Below, one piece after another: positions 1-12,353 of a stretch of DNA of 64,000 nt (positions within the stretch are counted from its first letter, which is position 1; every line of letters begins with the position of its first letter). Under the pieces are notes generated by a model. The model searched no databases, had not been told where the DNA came from, and worked only from the letters and a program-made list of their open reading frames with translations. The DNA is taken from NCBI GenBank assembly GCA_963457665.1, contig OY735203.1:17610703-17674702 (forward strand), in the 5' to 3' direction. The position numbers and the translations under genes were made by a program. The stretch comes from Thysanoteuthis rhombus (lineage: Eukaryota > Mollusca > Cephalopoda > Oegopsida > Thysanoteuthidae).

Positions 1-617
1 ATAGCTGGAACTTTTCTTCCCTATCTTTATGGTTTAGTTTGGAAATATATCTGCCATCTTAGACGTTTTCCCGGAAAAAACGATAATTATAGAGTAATTT
101 CCTGCTGTTAATTTTTGGGATAAATGATTATGACTCATCATCTGGTTCAATGGCTGTCGAAGGCAGCCTTTAAGCAAGTGTCAGAAAAGTTGAACTTACT
201 TCACTCTTGCTATAATTTTCGAAGTAAGGCTGGTTCGTCCTCCAAACAATAAAAGCTGACAGACAGGTCGTTGCTTACATCAAAATTTCCCCATTAACCA
301 CTGACAACAATGCTGTCTTACAAGTGACATGTTACAGGAAATAACTAATTGTCACTGTTATGTTTGGAATAAGTTGAGAGACAAGCTGTCTGTTACGGTC
401 CAATAATGTCGACGCAATCATGTACAAGCGATAAGACATAAGGATACAAAGTCGATTTCTCTCCAAAGGACAACATTTACGGAAACTCATTGATAGCACA
501 ATGATATATAAATCTATACAGAAAAAAATGAGAGTCGTTTGTTCAGTGAGGAAGAGTACAAAAAATACAGTTATCGAACACAAATATGAAAGTCTCTTTG
601 AAAAAGAAGATGTTTAT
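1..617. other. Intergenic or intronic DNA, nothing recognised
   Basis: AT-rich single-copy-looking sequence. The short open frames here are broken in all frames, have no recognisable motif and overlap on opposite strands. I see no RNA gene or regulatory motif that I can support. Confidence 0.5.
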
Positions 618-714
618 GTATTAGTCTATTTATCTATCTATCTGTCTGTCTGTTTTTCCTATATACATACATATACATACGTACATACACGCACTCACGC
701 ACACACACACACAC

Positions 715-775
<61 letters not shown>
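618..775. repeat. Compound microsatellite (ATCT)n-(CATA)n-(CA)n-(AT)n
   Basis: Ordered blocks of TATC and TGTC units, then CATA units, then a CA run and a roughly 57-bp AT run. The open frame covering it is a translated microsatellite (THTH then IYIY). Confidence 0.95.
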
Positions 776-777
<2 letters not shown>

Positions 778-969
778 GACAAATCAGGCTAGCAGTATAA
801 CATAATAATATAATGATAAATCAATACTATAAAGCCATTTTTGATTCGCCTGACGAAGCCTGAAGAGGGTATAAACATAACCTAGTTTGTGTAGCGAATC
901 CTCATTTTACTTTATATATATGTACCGGTCTTTTACATATCATCCATCCGTCTATTTCTCGGCAGAAAG

Positions 970-1340
970 TATAGAGTGGATGCAATGCAGAGCGGAAACC
1001 ATGACTTACAGATATGCGATGTGGGCATGGACAAAAATAACTAAGAACCAACGGAAATTTTGCATTGAGAGCAATGAAGAGAGCAATGTCAGGGGAAAAA
1101 AAAAGATAAACATGGATAGGAAGGGAGACTATGGTGGATGATATTGTATAAATAATGGAGCAGTAATGATTAAGATGGACTGGACACTTAGCCAAAGGTG
1201 ATGACAAAGGGTGGAGCAAAAGACCAACTGATTGGCGCCAAAATGACAATAAACACAGAAAATACTACTCACATGATGAAAGAATCAGATATAAATGTTT
1301 TCCGGTAAGACATGGTGGAGGTTAACGTAATCGCAGTTGT
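970..1340 (+). mobile_element. RTE-like non-LTR retrotransposon, 3' fragment (decayed)
   Basis: The plus-strand frames, read across frameshifts, give 'RAMKRAMSG', then 'LRWTGHLAKGDDKGWSKRPTDW'-type residues. These correspond to the reverse-transcriptase C-terminus of RTE-like elements, where the family has an AQRAMER block followed by K.W.WAGH.AR..D.RW and a T.W.P block. Stops and frame changes show that it is dead. No endonuclease or catalytic FADD part is present, so this is a 5'-truncated copy, the usual outcome of target-primed reverse transcription. It matches the minus-strand copy at 20.2-20.8 kb better than the other copies (both carry RAM..AM and RPTDW). Confidence 0.6.
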
Positions 1341-1344
1341 CATG

Positions 1345-1688
1345 GAAAGAGACGAGAATTTCCCGAGTTTTCCGTTTTTTTGTAGGTAGGAATTACATCC
1401 CTTGTATTGGCCAGGGTTTTCGTTGTTTCTCGTTTTTCCTCTTTGTGATAGATCTTAATTTCGTTTATTTTCATTTTTTGTGGGTTTAACTCCAGTTATG
1501 TAAATTTTGCATGGATCATTTGTGACATTCACTGCCTTACTCATGTATTTCGGATTTAATATTCTATATTTGATGTTTTGTGTCACTTTTCTGTGATAGT
1601 TTCCTTTAATCTTACATAAGGTTGTTTAAAATCCAATTCATTATGCTGTCTGTGGCTGTCTTGAGGTGTTATGGCTAATGATTTTTTT
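1345..1688. other. T-rich spacer, nothing recognised
   Basis: T- and TG-rich plus strand with no open frame and no motif that I recognise. It may be the unrecognised 3' part of the neighbouring retrotransposon fragment, but I see no tail or target-site duplication. Confidence 0.4.
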
Positions 1689-1862
1689 TCATTTAAAAAA
1701 AATTATCCTCTTTTTTTCATTTTCTGTCATTTTCACAATATTGTAGAAATCTTGATCAGTGTTGTTGATCCAGTCAGTGGATTCTTCATTCCATTGTCGT
1801 AGTTTTCTAGTAGCAAGTCTTTCGTCTAAGTGATGGATTAGTAGGTTTTGGATTAAGTGCAT
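1689..1862 (-). CDS. 57-codon open frame, unrecognised, possible exon or TE relic
   Basis: Reading the minus strand from an ATG at 1862 gives a 57-residue peptide ending at a TGA at 1689. It is unusual for this window because its composition is protein-like (charged, Trp- and Asn-containing) and not a translated microsatellite. A central stretch reads 'ERLATRKLRQWNEESTDW', followed by DQDFYN and a basic TENEKKR. There is no domain that I can name, no clear splice signal upstream (a stop lies a few codons before the Met) and no neighbours to help. It could be a fragment of a transposon ORF, a small exon or chance. Confidence 0.2.
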   Translation of the reverse strand: MHLIQNLLIHHLDERLATRKLRQWNEESTDWINNTDQDFYNIVKMTENEKKRIIFFK

Positions 1863-1961
1863 TTGTAAGGAAGGAGATTATGTTGCGTTATGAATATAAT
1901 TTTATATTATGAATTATATCTTCATCGTTAGACCACGTACTTGTTGATGTACCAAAATACT

Positions 1962-1978
1962 TATCTATCTATCTATCA

Positions 1979-2011
<33 letters not shown>

Positions 2012-2022
2012 ACTATCTATCT
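1962..2022. repeat. (ATCT)n microsatellite
   Basis: About 15 nearly perfect CTAT units, interrupted once by CAAT and once by AACT. Confidence 0.95.
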
Positions 2023-4109
2023 CAATCCCTGTGTGTCAATTAACGGGGGTGATTGGATATACATGGAGATATCTGTATTTCAATATGGCTACCATAAATG
2101 TAGTATATTGAAACAGAATTGAAATTGTAAATTGCTCAATAAGCAAATACAGCAAGCTGTCCCACAATGAAACTCAGAATAAGTAAAGAAATTGACATAT
2201 CCAAAATAATAAGCACATGGCGTAGGTACAGAGCCTGTCGAAGAAAATTGAAAAGAGAGCTCTGCGGGGCAGTAGATATATCTCTACCATGAGATCACTG
2301 AGCGTATATAGAAAACACAAAAATAGATGATTACTATGACCAACGCAAGATGAAGCTATATACAGGACCTAATGCATATGCTATAATGGGGTTCCAAATA
2401 AAGACGATACACATGAACATCAAACACATACATATTTTACTCACAGAGTAATAATTTTTCATTTGCTATAAAGCTTTATAATACGATAGATATGTCTGGA
2501 GTTTCAGTAATAGTATTACATTGTTTTCGTTCTGATCTTTGTCCAACGTTTATAGCTTCATTTTCCAATACTACCATATGTATGCATCATATGTATCATA
2601 TAGATACTTCACTCCGATTGATTTGTGTATTGAAATACATACTCAAATATAAAGTGATAGTTGGTCGAAATCACTAATCTGAAACGCCCTGTGGTTCATA
2701 AGAGATACTTGCAGTGTAGTGCAACAGAAATAGAGCTGTTGCAAATCGCTGAATAGGAATTGATAGTTTGTAACCATTTTGCATGGGATCATTGGAAATT
2801 ATAGCATGCAAATTAAAAGACTGCTATGAATAAATCAAAACGAAGGGAAATTTTTTCGAGAATCCAGTGAGCAATTTTGAAAAAAAAAAAAAATCAATAA
2901 AACTGAATTGATGAATACAAATAATCCAATAATTACTGTTAAGGTTTCAATCGGAGCAAATGTTAATTTTTTGAATTTAATTAGTTGAAACTTGTGGAAT
3001 AATAAAATTCAGGGGTCATTTTCGTCAGTCCCAACCGGAAACTAACACCCAAAAGTAGGAATTGTGAGTGATCTAACGTCTCAAACGGGTTTTTCAATTT
3101 TTCAGCTGGTATTTTCATGTCGAACCACAGAGATAAAAGACATAAGTTTTAGATGAACAACATTTTTTATTTGGCCTGGAAATTGGTAGAATATGATAGA
3201 TTAAAAGAGTAAGCATGCTGCTCAGGACATTTATCGTTTGAAATGGAATAAATTTCTTATGCTCTGCTTGAAAAAAAGAAAAGACACCCTTCAGCAAGAA
3301 ATTCAAAAAGGCTTAATGTTGAAATTACGCGAAAAAATTTACGCTTAGTACTATTCACAATACATGTGAAAATGATTACTTTTTGTAATCATTGATTTCA
3401 TTTTCATTACAAATGGTGCTCCCATAGTCTACAATTTTGCTTTCTTATTGGCTTTACCTCATCACTGGTATCACACACGAAGCTTGTCATATTTCGGCTG
3501 CTAAATTCATCCACTGTTAATTCATTCATCACTTGAATGAAAAAAGAAACTGCATTCTGTTTCTCTTGGTCCCTTGACATTCAAAAATATGACATACGTC
3601 AACAATGATTTTTAGAATTGATATTTGAAGAATAGAATATATAAAAGAAGAGTATATATCACTTGCTTTGAATAAAAAGAGGCTTTGTTTTTTGGCTTTC
3701 ATTTTCCTTTTTGAAAGGATTTTTCTGAAAGGGTTTTTAAAAATGTAGACAAGATAAGTAATGGAAACAGGCAAAAAGAAGATTGGGAAATGTTGAAAAA
3801 AAAAGTAGCTAAAACTAATCTGTAAGAAATTGTACTGAATAAATTATAACAAAGTCATGCAAAGAATTCATTTGCAGCCAGATTCATAAATATTTATGCA
3901 GAATGTGCACTGGCTAATAATTTTTATATTCATTGAAACAAGTAAACGTTAAATGCAAGACAGTAATGCTTATTGGACTTTTTTTCGTTGATACATTAAA
4001 TGTATGTATGGAAAATGAGTACATGAATTTGTGTGTGCGCGCGTATGAGTAATGCTTGTGGTTTTTGCATGCGTATATAAAAGATCATTACAATTGTACG
4101 TTCAAACCA

Positions 4110-4110
<1 letters not shown>
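2023..4110. other. AT-rich spacer, nothing recognised
   Basis: About 2 kb with only short broken open frames. The longest (about 80 codons, minus strand near 3.5-3.8 kb) is Phe/Lys-rich and has no recognisable motif. I call nothing here. Confidence 0.45.
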
Positions 4111-4157
<47 letters not shown>

Positions 4158-4205
4158 GTATGTGTGTATGTGTGTATGTGTATGTATGTATGTATGTGTA
4201 TGTAT
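4111..4205. repeat. (TG)n-(TA)n-(TATG)n microsatellite
   Basis: A TG run of about 30 bp, a short TA run, then alternating TATG and TGTG units. Both strands are open only because of the repeat. Confidence 0.95.
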
Positions 4206-4774
4206 AGTCTAGCAACACTTACTGCTTCAAACACTAAAAATTGAAAAACTTTTCTAATAGATTTTTTGTGCCACATCAGTCACTCATTCCCAAATATCTG
4301 TCAATGAAATCATTGTAATTTTCAGTGCTATGTTTCTGTTTCTTTTGTTTTGTTTTGCCTCCGTCATTTTTTGGTATCATTTTACAATAGATAAATTATC
4401 GGGACCATCAGTTGTTCACCTAATTCGAGAATTTCGAGTTATACTGACCTGACACCCTAGCGTACTTAATCCAGCCAACAGCCCATTGTTATTTAGGTCT
4501 TGCAAAACCCGTAGTTTGTCATCGTATATAACATTTTATGTCTATGTATATCAATATTATCTCATTCGAAATTTAATTGAATTTCCTTGGAGGATGGGCA
4601 TTGGGATTAAAAAGAATTATTTTATTTTGTAATAGATCAAAGAGAAATTCCAAAATTCATCTAAACTCTATACCCCCTTCTGCACAAAATCTCCCGAATT
4701 TTTCAATTAAATCTTAAATAGTTTTTGTCAATTAGCTGAATTTCGGGATGGGTGCAGGTATTCTTCCTTACCCT

Positions 4775-4777
<3 letters not shown>
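4206..4777. other. AT-rich spacer, nothing recognised
   Basis: No open frame of note and no recognisable repeat between two microsatellites. Confidence 0.45.
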
Positions 4778-4852
<75 letters not shown>

Positions 4853-4895
4853 TACATACATACATACGCATACATACATACATACATACATACAC
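4778..4895. repeat. (AT)n-(CATA)n microsatellite
   Basis: An AT run of about 72 bp followed by CATA/CATG units. Several overlapping short open frames on both strands are translations of this repeat. Confidence 0.95.
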
Positions 4896-5164
4896 AAAAA
4901 GTTTTCTCAACGAATTTCATCAAAATTCGAGGAGAGAGTACACAATTAACGATTGAAAAATTACTGAATTTGGGGTTTAATTGAGGTATATTGGTTTTGA
5001 ATGAGAGATATTTTTCGTTGAATTAGGACGGATTCAGACATCGTATCACTTCTAACTCACTTGCATCCTGACTATTTCTGAGTGGATCTTCATTCATTTT
5101 TCCAATGACGATAAAGTTAGTTCAAGTATTCGCTTTCAAAGTGCTTTTAGATAGATTTTTTTTT

Positions 5165-5640
5165 GCCGAAAGATAAAGCCTCAAAAAGTGTAAGAGAATC
5201 AATGATTCTTGCTAGTAATTACCAAGTCAGCAGCATTAGTGTCAGGTGTTGGACTTATATTTTCCCAAGGATTCGGCATACCTCTCTCTCAAGGGCATTA
5301 CGGAGCCAAAGATTTCTAAACTTGTTTCATTCGTTGCACCATCCTACTTTTTGCCGGCCACGCTTTCGCTTGTAATCTATAGCCATCTATGTTGTCAGTT
5401 GTGATGTCCAGCAGCCGTGTAACATTCTTACAACATGGCCAGCCCTTAGCAGTTTTTTTTAAATGTATTGTATCATATCCCTGGCATATTTGTCTTTCGT
5501 ATTCTATGCTGTCTTGAGATCCCTCCATATGATGTTGAGAAATTCTCTGTCATGCTTCTTGCATTGTTATCAGTTCAATTTATTACGCAACAGTCAAAGA
5601 TATTTTTCTCAACATTCATTGTTTAAGTAAAAAAACATGA
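5165..5640 (-). mobile_element. RTE-like non-LTR retrotransposon, 3' fragment (decayed)
   Basis: Minus-strand translation across frames gives a row of blocks typical of the RTE-like family seen elsewhere in this window: an R.L..AYN/YARD block, 'RAGHVVRML', 'CWTSQLTT', 'KRGRQKVGWCNE', then 'LEREVCRILGKI' and VQHLTL. These are the last roughly 130 residues of the reverse-transcriptase protein (after the catalytic domain). Stops and frameshifts are present. The 5' end is truncated. Unlike the copies at 32 and 45 kb, no (ATC)n tail is left at the low-coordinate end. Confidence 0.75.
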
Positions 5641-8600
5641 TATCTACACTTTTAAAACAAGTATGTTGATTGAGACCAAACAGAGATTATTGTTATTAAT
5701 ATCAGTTGCGTATGGTGTTTTGGATTTCGACTGTGCTGTTAGCTACGGATTATCTGATCAAAGTGTCAGTCGAAAAAATCTCTGGAGGGTTCCTTTAAAG
5801 GAAATAAGATTGAAACATTTTCCTTCCCTTTATACTTTGCAATGCATCGGTTCATTACCAGAATTTTTAAATTTGGCATCTCTTGGAGACTTTCAAGTAA
5901 ACCTTTCATTTCCTTTTATTTGTTCATCGTTTGTAACATCAAATGAGCAAGAGTATGGAACTCTCATACATTGTGCAATAAAAGCTTTTTACTGCCAATT
6001 GCTTGTTTACAGACATTAAATTATCTGGGTGTTTTTGTGCATCTATACCTTAGAGCACACCCGTGATAACAAAGCGTCATACGCCTCTAGTTTCCACAGT
6101 AATCACGATTTTTCATAATATGCTCCCAATGATGATAACAATGAAAAGTCGATTGAAATGAATAGAGTTAATCCTTGTTAGATGACAAGTGTTGCAAGAT
6201 TTTGCATCAATTATTTGGAATTTTACCAATGAAGAAGATTATGTTGAAGAGATGGTTGTTGTTTAAAACAAATGTTTTCCCTATTACTAAGCTACAAACA
6301 TATTGATTTATCCACTTAAACGAATTAAAAGCAATATCAGTCATCAATAAGTATCGTAAATCATCATATCTATGGATTGTCTTGTTACTTGGATCACAAG
6401 AGATCACATGCAATACTGTGGCTTTAAAAATTTCAGATAGTGTGACGAACAAAAAACGTTCAGAAAACGTTAGCCCCACTGGATCAATGATAGATAGGTC
6501 TAGCAAATTCACAGGGGAAGAAATGTATCTAACGATGAACGCTGAAAGGCTGCTGCTGCTGATTTTGTATCTACTTGCAAAAATCTTTTTTTTTTCCAAC
6601 TTCTTGCTATATCTTTTAGCAAAACATATTCAAACTGAAAAGCACTTAGACGGCGTATGCATCTGCCAACTCTATTATGACCGAAAAATGGATGAAAGTC
6701 ATTTCAGAAATAGTTATGATGCAGGTGGGTCAGGAGTATTACGATGTATGAATCCGACCAAAAAATCAACCACTACCCCCTTAGCCCAAAAGGGCTATAC
6801 ACTGATAAAATATCATAAGAATACATGCATAACTAGCGAAATAATATATGGCAAAACGTAAATCGATGATGAGGGAAAAAAAATTCCTTGATCCAACCCT
6901 AAATTTGATAATTTTTCTATAAGCAATTGCATAGTCTTCCCTTAAAATTCCAGGGAAATTCGTACATAGATATTTTGATATATTGTTTGATGTAAATATA
7001 GCACCAGGTTCCAGGGAGGGGAAAAATGCCTGCGCCTGTTCCAACATTTAGCTGATTGCTAAAAACTCCACAAAAATTTAATTGAGAAATTTGGAAGATG
7101 TTTTGCACAAGGGGACACAGAACTTAAATAAAATTGGGAATTTCCCTTTGATCTATTACAAAATAGAATAATTGTTTTTTATACAATTACCCATCCTTTG
7201 ACGAAAATTGATTAATTTATTTACAACCTTTACAGATATTGTGTTGACAAACGAAAACGAAACAGTGGATAGGTGGACACCGTTAAATACATTTAATCCT
7301 CCCAACTGTGTAAGCAGAAGTAATAAAATGAATAGTGTCCAAAATATATATCTTGGCGTGACCAACAAGAGAAACAGGCTCATCTAAGCATCAATTTAGG
7401 TTAAAACTAGATGGTGCCCATAGCTACCAGTCCATGTTGAATACGTCTACTTTATTTATTTCTATGAATTAGAAACTTTTAAAATTGCACTTATTTTGTA
7501 GCATTGATATGTAGTGCAACTCTGGGGGAATAAGATAGTTGTTTCGATCCGAAATCAAGTGAAAAATTACGGTGTTAGCGTCTGCCTATGATGCAAAAGA
7601 GAAAAAATCCCTGAATCGATCGTCTAGAAAATATTCCCTATTCTGTAGCCCGTCCTCCAATCATCCACGAAATTACACTGAAAATCATAAAGAACTTTTG
7701 GGGATACTGTTCAGGGTAGACATCTGCCTATTATGGACGGGATGAAAAATCTTTATCCCCCACCTCAAAATTCAGTAACCTCTTTCGTGGTCCATTACTT
7801 GCCCATCCACGGAGTTTCAAGAAAGTCTACGAAGAATCATCAGATGTATTTTGTGGACATATAGATAGAAATACACTCAGGCGAGATACATATCTTTCAA
7901 TTTTAGCTTTGAAAAATTCGGTATTTCATTGCCATCGATATGAACGATGGATAACACCGACATCGTTTGGTGTTTCATCCTCTGAATTCATGGATAAATT
8001 ACAAATATTTACAACTTGGGTCTTTCTGATCTGGACTAGTCAGAAGAAACCACTCAACTAATTTTATTGACCTACGAGAGAGTGAGAATAGTAACTTGAT
8101 CATTTTGGAATTTAATTACTGAATAAGGACTTTCTCCTTGAATAATATACCTTTACCCACCAGGAGTGACTAATTCAAAATAATATTTTTGAAGCGATAA
8201 ACTTGCACGTATTGATACTTTTATTAGAGAGAATTTTCAATTATGTTAATGAGTGTACAAAATTCTAATAATGCGAGCGGTATAGAGGTAAAATTGAGAA
8301 AAACATTGAGATCAAGGATCAACTTAGATGCCTTGAGAAGACGAGGACGATTAGAAAACTTGGCTTTTAAAATCGTAGTTATACTGATAGTTACAAAGAT
8401 CAGCATGACAGTTCTTGAAAATCTTTGTTATTCAATGAAGGTTAACATTTCACTAACAGTGGAAATTGCAAAAATGAGAGTAAACATATGATAAAATCAC
8501 ATGTATTTGAAGGCGGAATAATGTATTAAGAGGAAAACCATATTCAAAGACGAAAACACGAATTGAGTATATAAGTGAATGAAAACCCTTTTCACAAAGA

Positions 8601-8930
8601 GAAGTATACGAAATATTGGTAGTAATCACACAGAAAGCAAACAGTATTGATAAAATGGTGTTGTAGAAAAATTAATAGAGGAAGCACAGAAAAGCCGTCA
8701 TTGTGAATCAATTTGAAATGGCATTAACGAGTTGATAACATTGAGCGAATCGTACATATACAGGAAACATGAAATTGTGATCTTTCAAAATGAGAGTTTG
8801 TGACTGACAGATTCTGATAACGGTATCTGCTTGATCACATTATGAGTGATTATAATAAATAGCAATGTTGGTATTCTAATTAGCGAAAAAATGAAAACTA
8901 TTTGTTATTTTTCCGTGACAGTTTTTCGAG
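5641..8930. other. AT-rich spacer with two medium open frames, nothing recognised
   Basis: Two plus-strand frames stand out only by length: 118 codons at 5663-6019 and 159 codons at 6382-6861. The second is opposed by a 130-codon minus frame at 6207-6599. Neither has a domain, repeat or motif that I recognise, and overlapping openness on both strands argues against a real exon. A short (CTG)4 occurs near 6548. I leave them uncalled. Confidence 0.4.
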
Positions 8931-8933
8931 TAA

Positions 8934-9026
8934 GGTTGTGAAACTATTGATTTTGTGAAATCCTTCGGGATTTTTTGAAATTTGCAAACATTTCAGTAAT
9001 TTCATGAAATCCCTAGTCTCACAACC
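8934..9026. other. 93-nt imperfect hairpin with an inner UUCG-capped stem
   Basis: The outer arms 8934-8961 and 8999-9026 are inverted repeats of 28 nt. By eye 23 positions are Watson-Crick pairs and two more are G-T wobbles. Inside the loop, 8958-8973 forms a separate perfect 6-bp stem closed by C(TTCG)G. The function is unknown. The size and pairing fit either a tiny foldback element or a small-RNA hairpin. Confidence 0.6.
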
Positions 9027-9059
9027 AATGTAGTAATGGTTAACAAGCTTTTGGTACTG

Positions 9060-9670
9060 ACAATTACTACGGTAATGTGTTCAACCCCCTCTCGATGTCC
9101 TGCTTGCGTTGCTCTGTTTCAAACCAAGTTGTATATAAACTAAACACTAAAGCAGAATGTATTTGATATATGCTAATTCTATTGAAGGATTCCACGATAT
9201 CGCTATTTTCACAGTTCTCCACTGCTTTTGCCTGATGCAGCGTCTGCAGAAAAGTTTCAAGCCGTAAAGGACTGTGTGGCAGATGGTATCGCATGGAGCT
9301 TATCGACCCACAACTGATAACCTTGAAAGTTAACGCCTCCTCAATCAAACGGACGCGTTTTCTCACGTGCGCCATCGGAGAGATCCGTATGCAAATTCAT
9401 TCATGTAGGCTCTATACATTATTCATCTGCTGTTTCGTGGAAGGGATGTCACCGGAGCGTGCTGGCCTCGTTCTGGGAATTGGCACAAGGCATGATGTAG
9501 CCGAACAAAGCAATGCATTCATCACTGTCTGGATTTTGTCAATGCATTCAATAGGAGAGGCAGGTGCTAACCCATGCATTCGAATATACAAAACGCCCTT
9601 GCACAAAAGCATTCGCACACGAGCACATCAACAGAGGAGCCAGAATACTAACATCTACAATGTGCCATAG
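9060..9670. other. Block richer in G+C with open frames on both strands, unrecognised
   Basis: This block is visibly less AT-rich than its surroundings. It holds a 125-codon plus frame (9293-9670). On the minus strand it holds two frames in the same register (9412-9618 and 9067-9375), separated by stops. Neither product has a motif that I can name. It may be a piece of a transposon or pseudogene that has not yet drifted to local base composition. Confidence 0.3.
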
Positions 9671-10530
9671 AACTTTAAACTCTGAGTGAAAATTTTGAAT
9701 AATTAAACTTTAAACTCGGATACATTCATTCCTGTTAGTGAACATAAGTTTTGGAATCTCATAAACACACAATAGGAAAAAAGTTGAGTTGAGTATTTTT
9801 TTTACATAATTTCCATTATTGAAAACTTCTGTTCCGACAAGATTCGAAAGTTAATGAACCATTTGCATGATATGAAGGGTTCAGTTTTATATTTATTGCT
9901 TAATGTTTTGCTGAAAATAATTGTCCAAATCTAAACAGTATGTTGATGAGATAAAAGTTATTCGATTTAGAATATGGAATGATCGATCAATTTCATATCC
10001 AAATATTATCACTATGAGCAATAGCCAAGCAAATTATTTAAAGTCAGACTTTTGAAATGCTTTCCCTGTAATCCTTATTCTCATGGAGTCAAAACCAGTG
10101 AAGGGAGACCCAAGAACAAGTCAGATAGGGATGAGAGGGCAGTTATCCAAGTACTGTTGCTAAGTTTCAATCACTCCAATGCCTGTTTGAAGACAGAAAA
10201 AATCCCCACAGTTAACAAAATGACCATCTGACAAAAAGTAAGATGAGTCTTCATTCAGGTACATACATGTCAGCGTCAATGTCAGGAAATGCCCACGATC
10301 AATGCATACCGAAATTAGGAAGATGAGAAATCTCGCTATGAAGTCAAAAAACAATATTTTCGATATAAACATGCATTTATCCTGATAAGTTGTACACATA
10401 TTGACCACAAAAGACTATTCAAAAAATAGGTTGGAACTATCTATTTAGGTTTGAGGTATCAATCTGCATTTATAAATCAGTTGAAGCTGTACCAAAAATA
10501 TTTCCTTTGATCACAACTCTTGAGAATGGA
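9671..10530. other. AT-rich spacer, nothing recognised
   Basis: Only short open frames without motifs. No repeat boundary could be placed before the tandem array that starts near 10.54 kb. Confidence 0.4.
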
Positions 10531-10539
10531 GGAAGAATC

Positions 10540-12115
10540 TCCGCTCAAATTTGATCCCCCCCCAAAAAAAACAAACCTTTCTCCACTTTCATAACAAGAA
10601 GTAAAGAAAAGAACCCTCAGATTTTGGTCCTCAAAAGAGAAAAAAAATCCCCTTTCCACCTTGTCTGCTAGAAATGAAAAAAAAATTCTCTCGATTTTGA
10701 CCCCCATAAATGAAAAGAAATCCTCGAACACCTAAGATTCGAAAAAAAAAGAAACCTCAATTCGGACTCCCAGTGTGATGAATAGAATTAACTCTCAAAT
10801 TTTTTACTTCAAATTTAAAGATAAAAATCCACCATGATTATTACATCTGGAGTAAAAAACAAAATCCTTTTCGTTTGTACTCGTGAAATTGGAAATAAAA
10901 TCATCCCCTCAGATTTAACACCTTGCTGTGAAAAATAAAAAAAAACAAAAACTGCACAACCCTAAAAAATAATACGTGATTTTAACCTCTTGGTAAAAAA
11001 GTATTCCCACAAATTATGACCCTTAAAAAGGGAGTATAAAAGTCCTACCTTCGATATTGGCCAATGAAAATCCCCCTCTCCAAACCTTTCAAACCCCTGA
11101 AATTAAAAAAAAAAGAAAAAAATTCCCTTGGATATCAACCCTTGAAAGAGGAGAACAGTAAGCTGTCAATTGATATAGACCCATAAAATCAAGAAAAAAA
11201 CAGCACAATTTTGTCCGTTTGAAATGGAAAAAAAACTGATCCATCTGATTCCTTTCATTTTGACCCTTAAAATTGGAAAAGAAGATGAAAAAAGAATCTC
11301 CGCCGATTTCATCGTCAGAAAGATGAAAAAAATAAAACAAAACAAACTCAACCTTCAAATTTGTGACATTCAAAGTATAAGAGAGATTCTGACTCACCAA
11401 AGTAGAAAAAAATTTATTCCATTATTTTGATCCTTAGAGTTAAATTAATCCCCTCATACATCTGACCCTTAAAAAAATCTCTTTGATTTTAACATTGCAA
11501 GTGATAAAAAACCTCCTCCTCGATTTTAACCCAAGTGAAAAATGTAATCCTGCCCCAAATTTTGACTCTTGAAAATGAAAAGAAAGTACCCTCGATATTG
11601 ACCCATAAAAGTGAACAGTAATTGTCTTCCATTCTTACCCATTCAAGAGGAGAGAAATTTTCCTCAGTTTGGACCCCATAATATTGGAATAAAATCTCCC
11701 AATCCCAAGTTGAACTTTGACCCCTGAAAGTGAACGAGAAATAAATTTCCTATGATATCAACGGATAAAACTAAAAAGAGAACAAAAAAAAAAAAAAACT
11801 TGCTCGATTTTAATCCGTAAAAAAAAAATATTCCCCGTGATTATGACTCCAAAGAGTGAAAAAAAAACCCTTCATGTTTCGATCCCCAAAATAATTTTCC
11901 TGCCCACTAAAAGGAAAAAAATCACCATCTTTGGAAAGAGAAAAAGAAACAAGAGAGCTAAGGAGAAAGAATCTCTGTCTTCGATTTCAACACCTAGAAA
12001 GAATGGAAGAAAAAGAAAAAGGAGAAACAATTTTGACGACTAAAAGTGAAAAATAAAAGTTCCTCATTGACTTTAATACAAGCAGTGAAATTCCGTTATC
12101 ACGAAAAAACAAAAA
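10540..12115. repeat. Highly diverged tandem repeat, unit about 40-55 bp
   Basis: The same short phrase recurs at irregular 40-55 bp spacing through the whole block. On the plus strand each unit has a pyrimidine-led core like GATTTTGACCC, then an A-rich part like TAAAAGTGAAAAAAAATC, then CCC or CCTC. I count about 30 recognisable but poorly conserved copies. Clear ones start near 10690, 11260, 11570, 11640, 11710 and 11880. Open frames inside are incidental Lys/Ile- or Phe-rich translations. A second small array with the same phrase lies at 46.92-47.18 kb. Confidence 0.75.
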
Positions 12116-12353
12116 ACAAAAGAAAAAAATTTACTGTACAACATCAAAACATGCAGTAACCAAAAATCAGCTATTGAATGTTTTTTTGTTCAACCAATGA
12201 TACTATGAGATACGTTAGAAATATTTTTGTTCCTTTCTGAATACAGAAGGTAAGGGTTTGAGAATTAATTCTCAGAGAATACTCACTGGGGATAGAATCC
12301 GTTCCCACAGGAAATTTTATGGATTCATATCGAAAAATTTCTAGTGGTAGGCG

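Noticed and set aside
5663..6019. 118-codon plus frame with a hydrophobic start as a secreted protein
   Set aside because: The hydrophobic start is weak, no cysteine pattern or domain follows, and it borders a dead LINE.
6382..6861. 159-codon plus frame as a host gene
   Set aside because: It overlaps a 130-codon frame on the other strand, has no recognisable domain, and no splice or promoter evidence is visible. AT-rich DNA with few stops in one stretch explains it.
10540..12115. Tandem block considered as coding for a repeat protein
   Set aside because: Units vary in length by non-multiples of three and stops occur in every frame.
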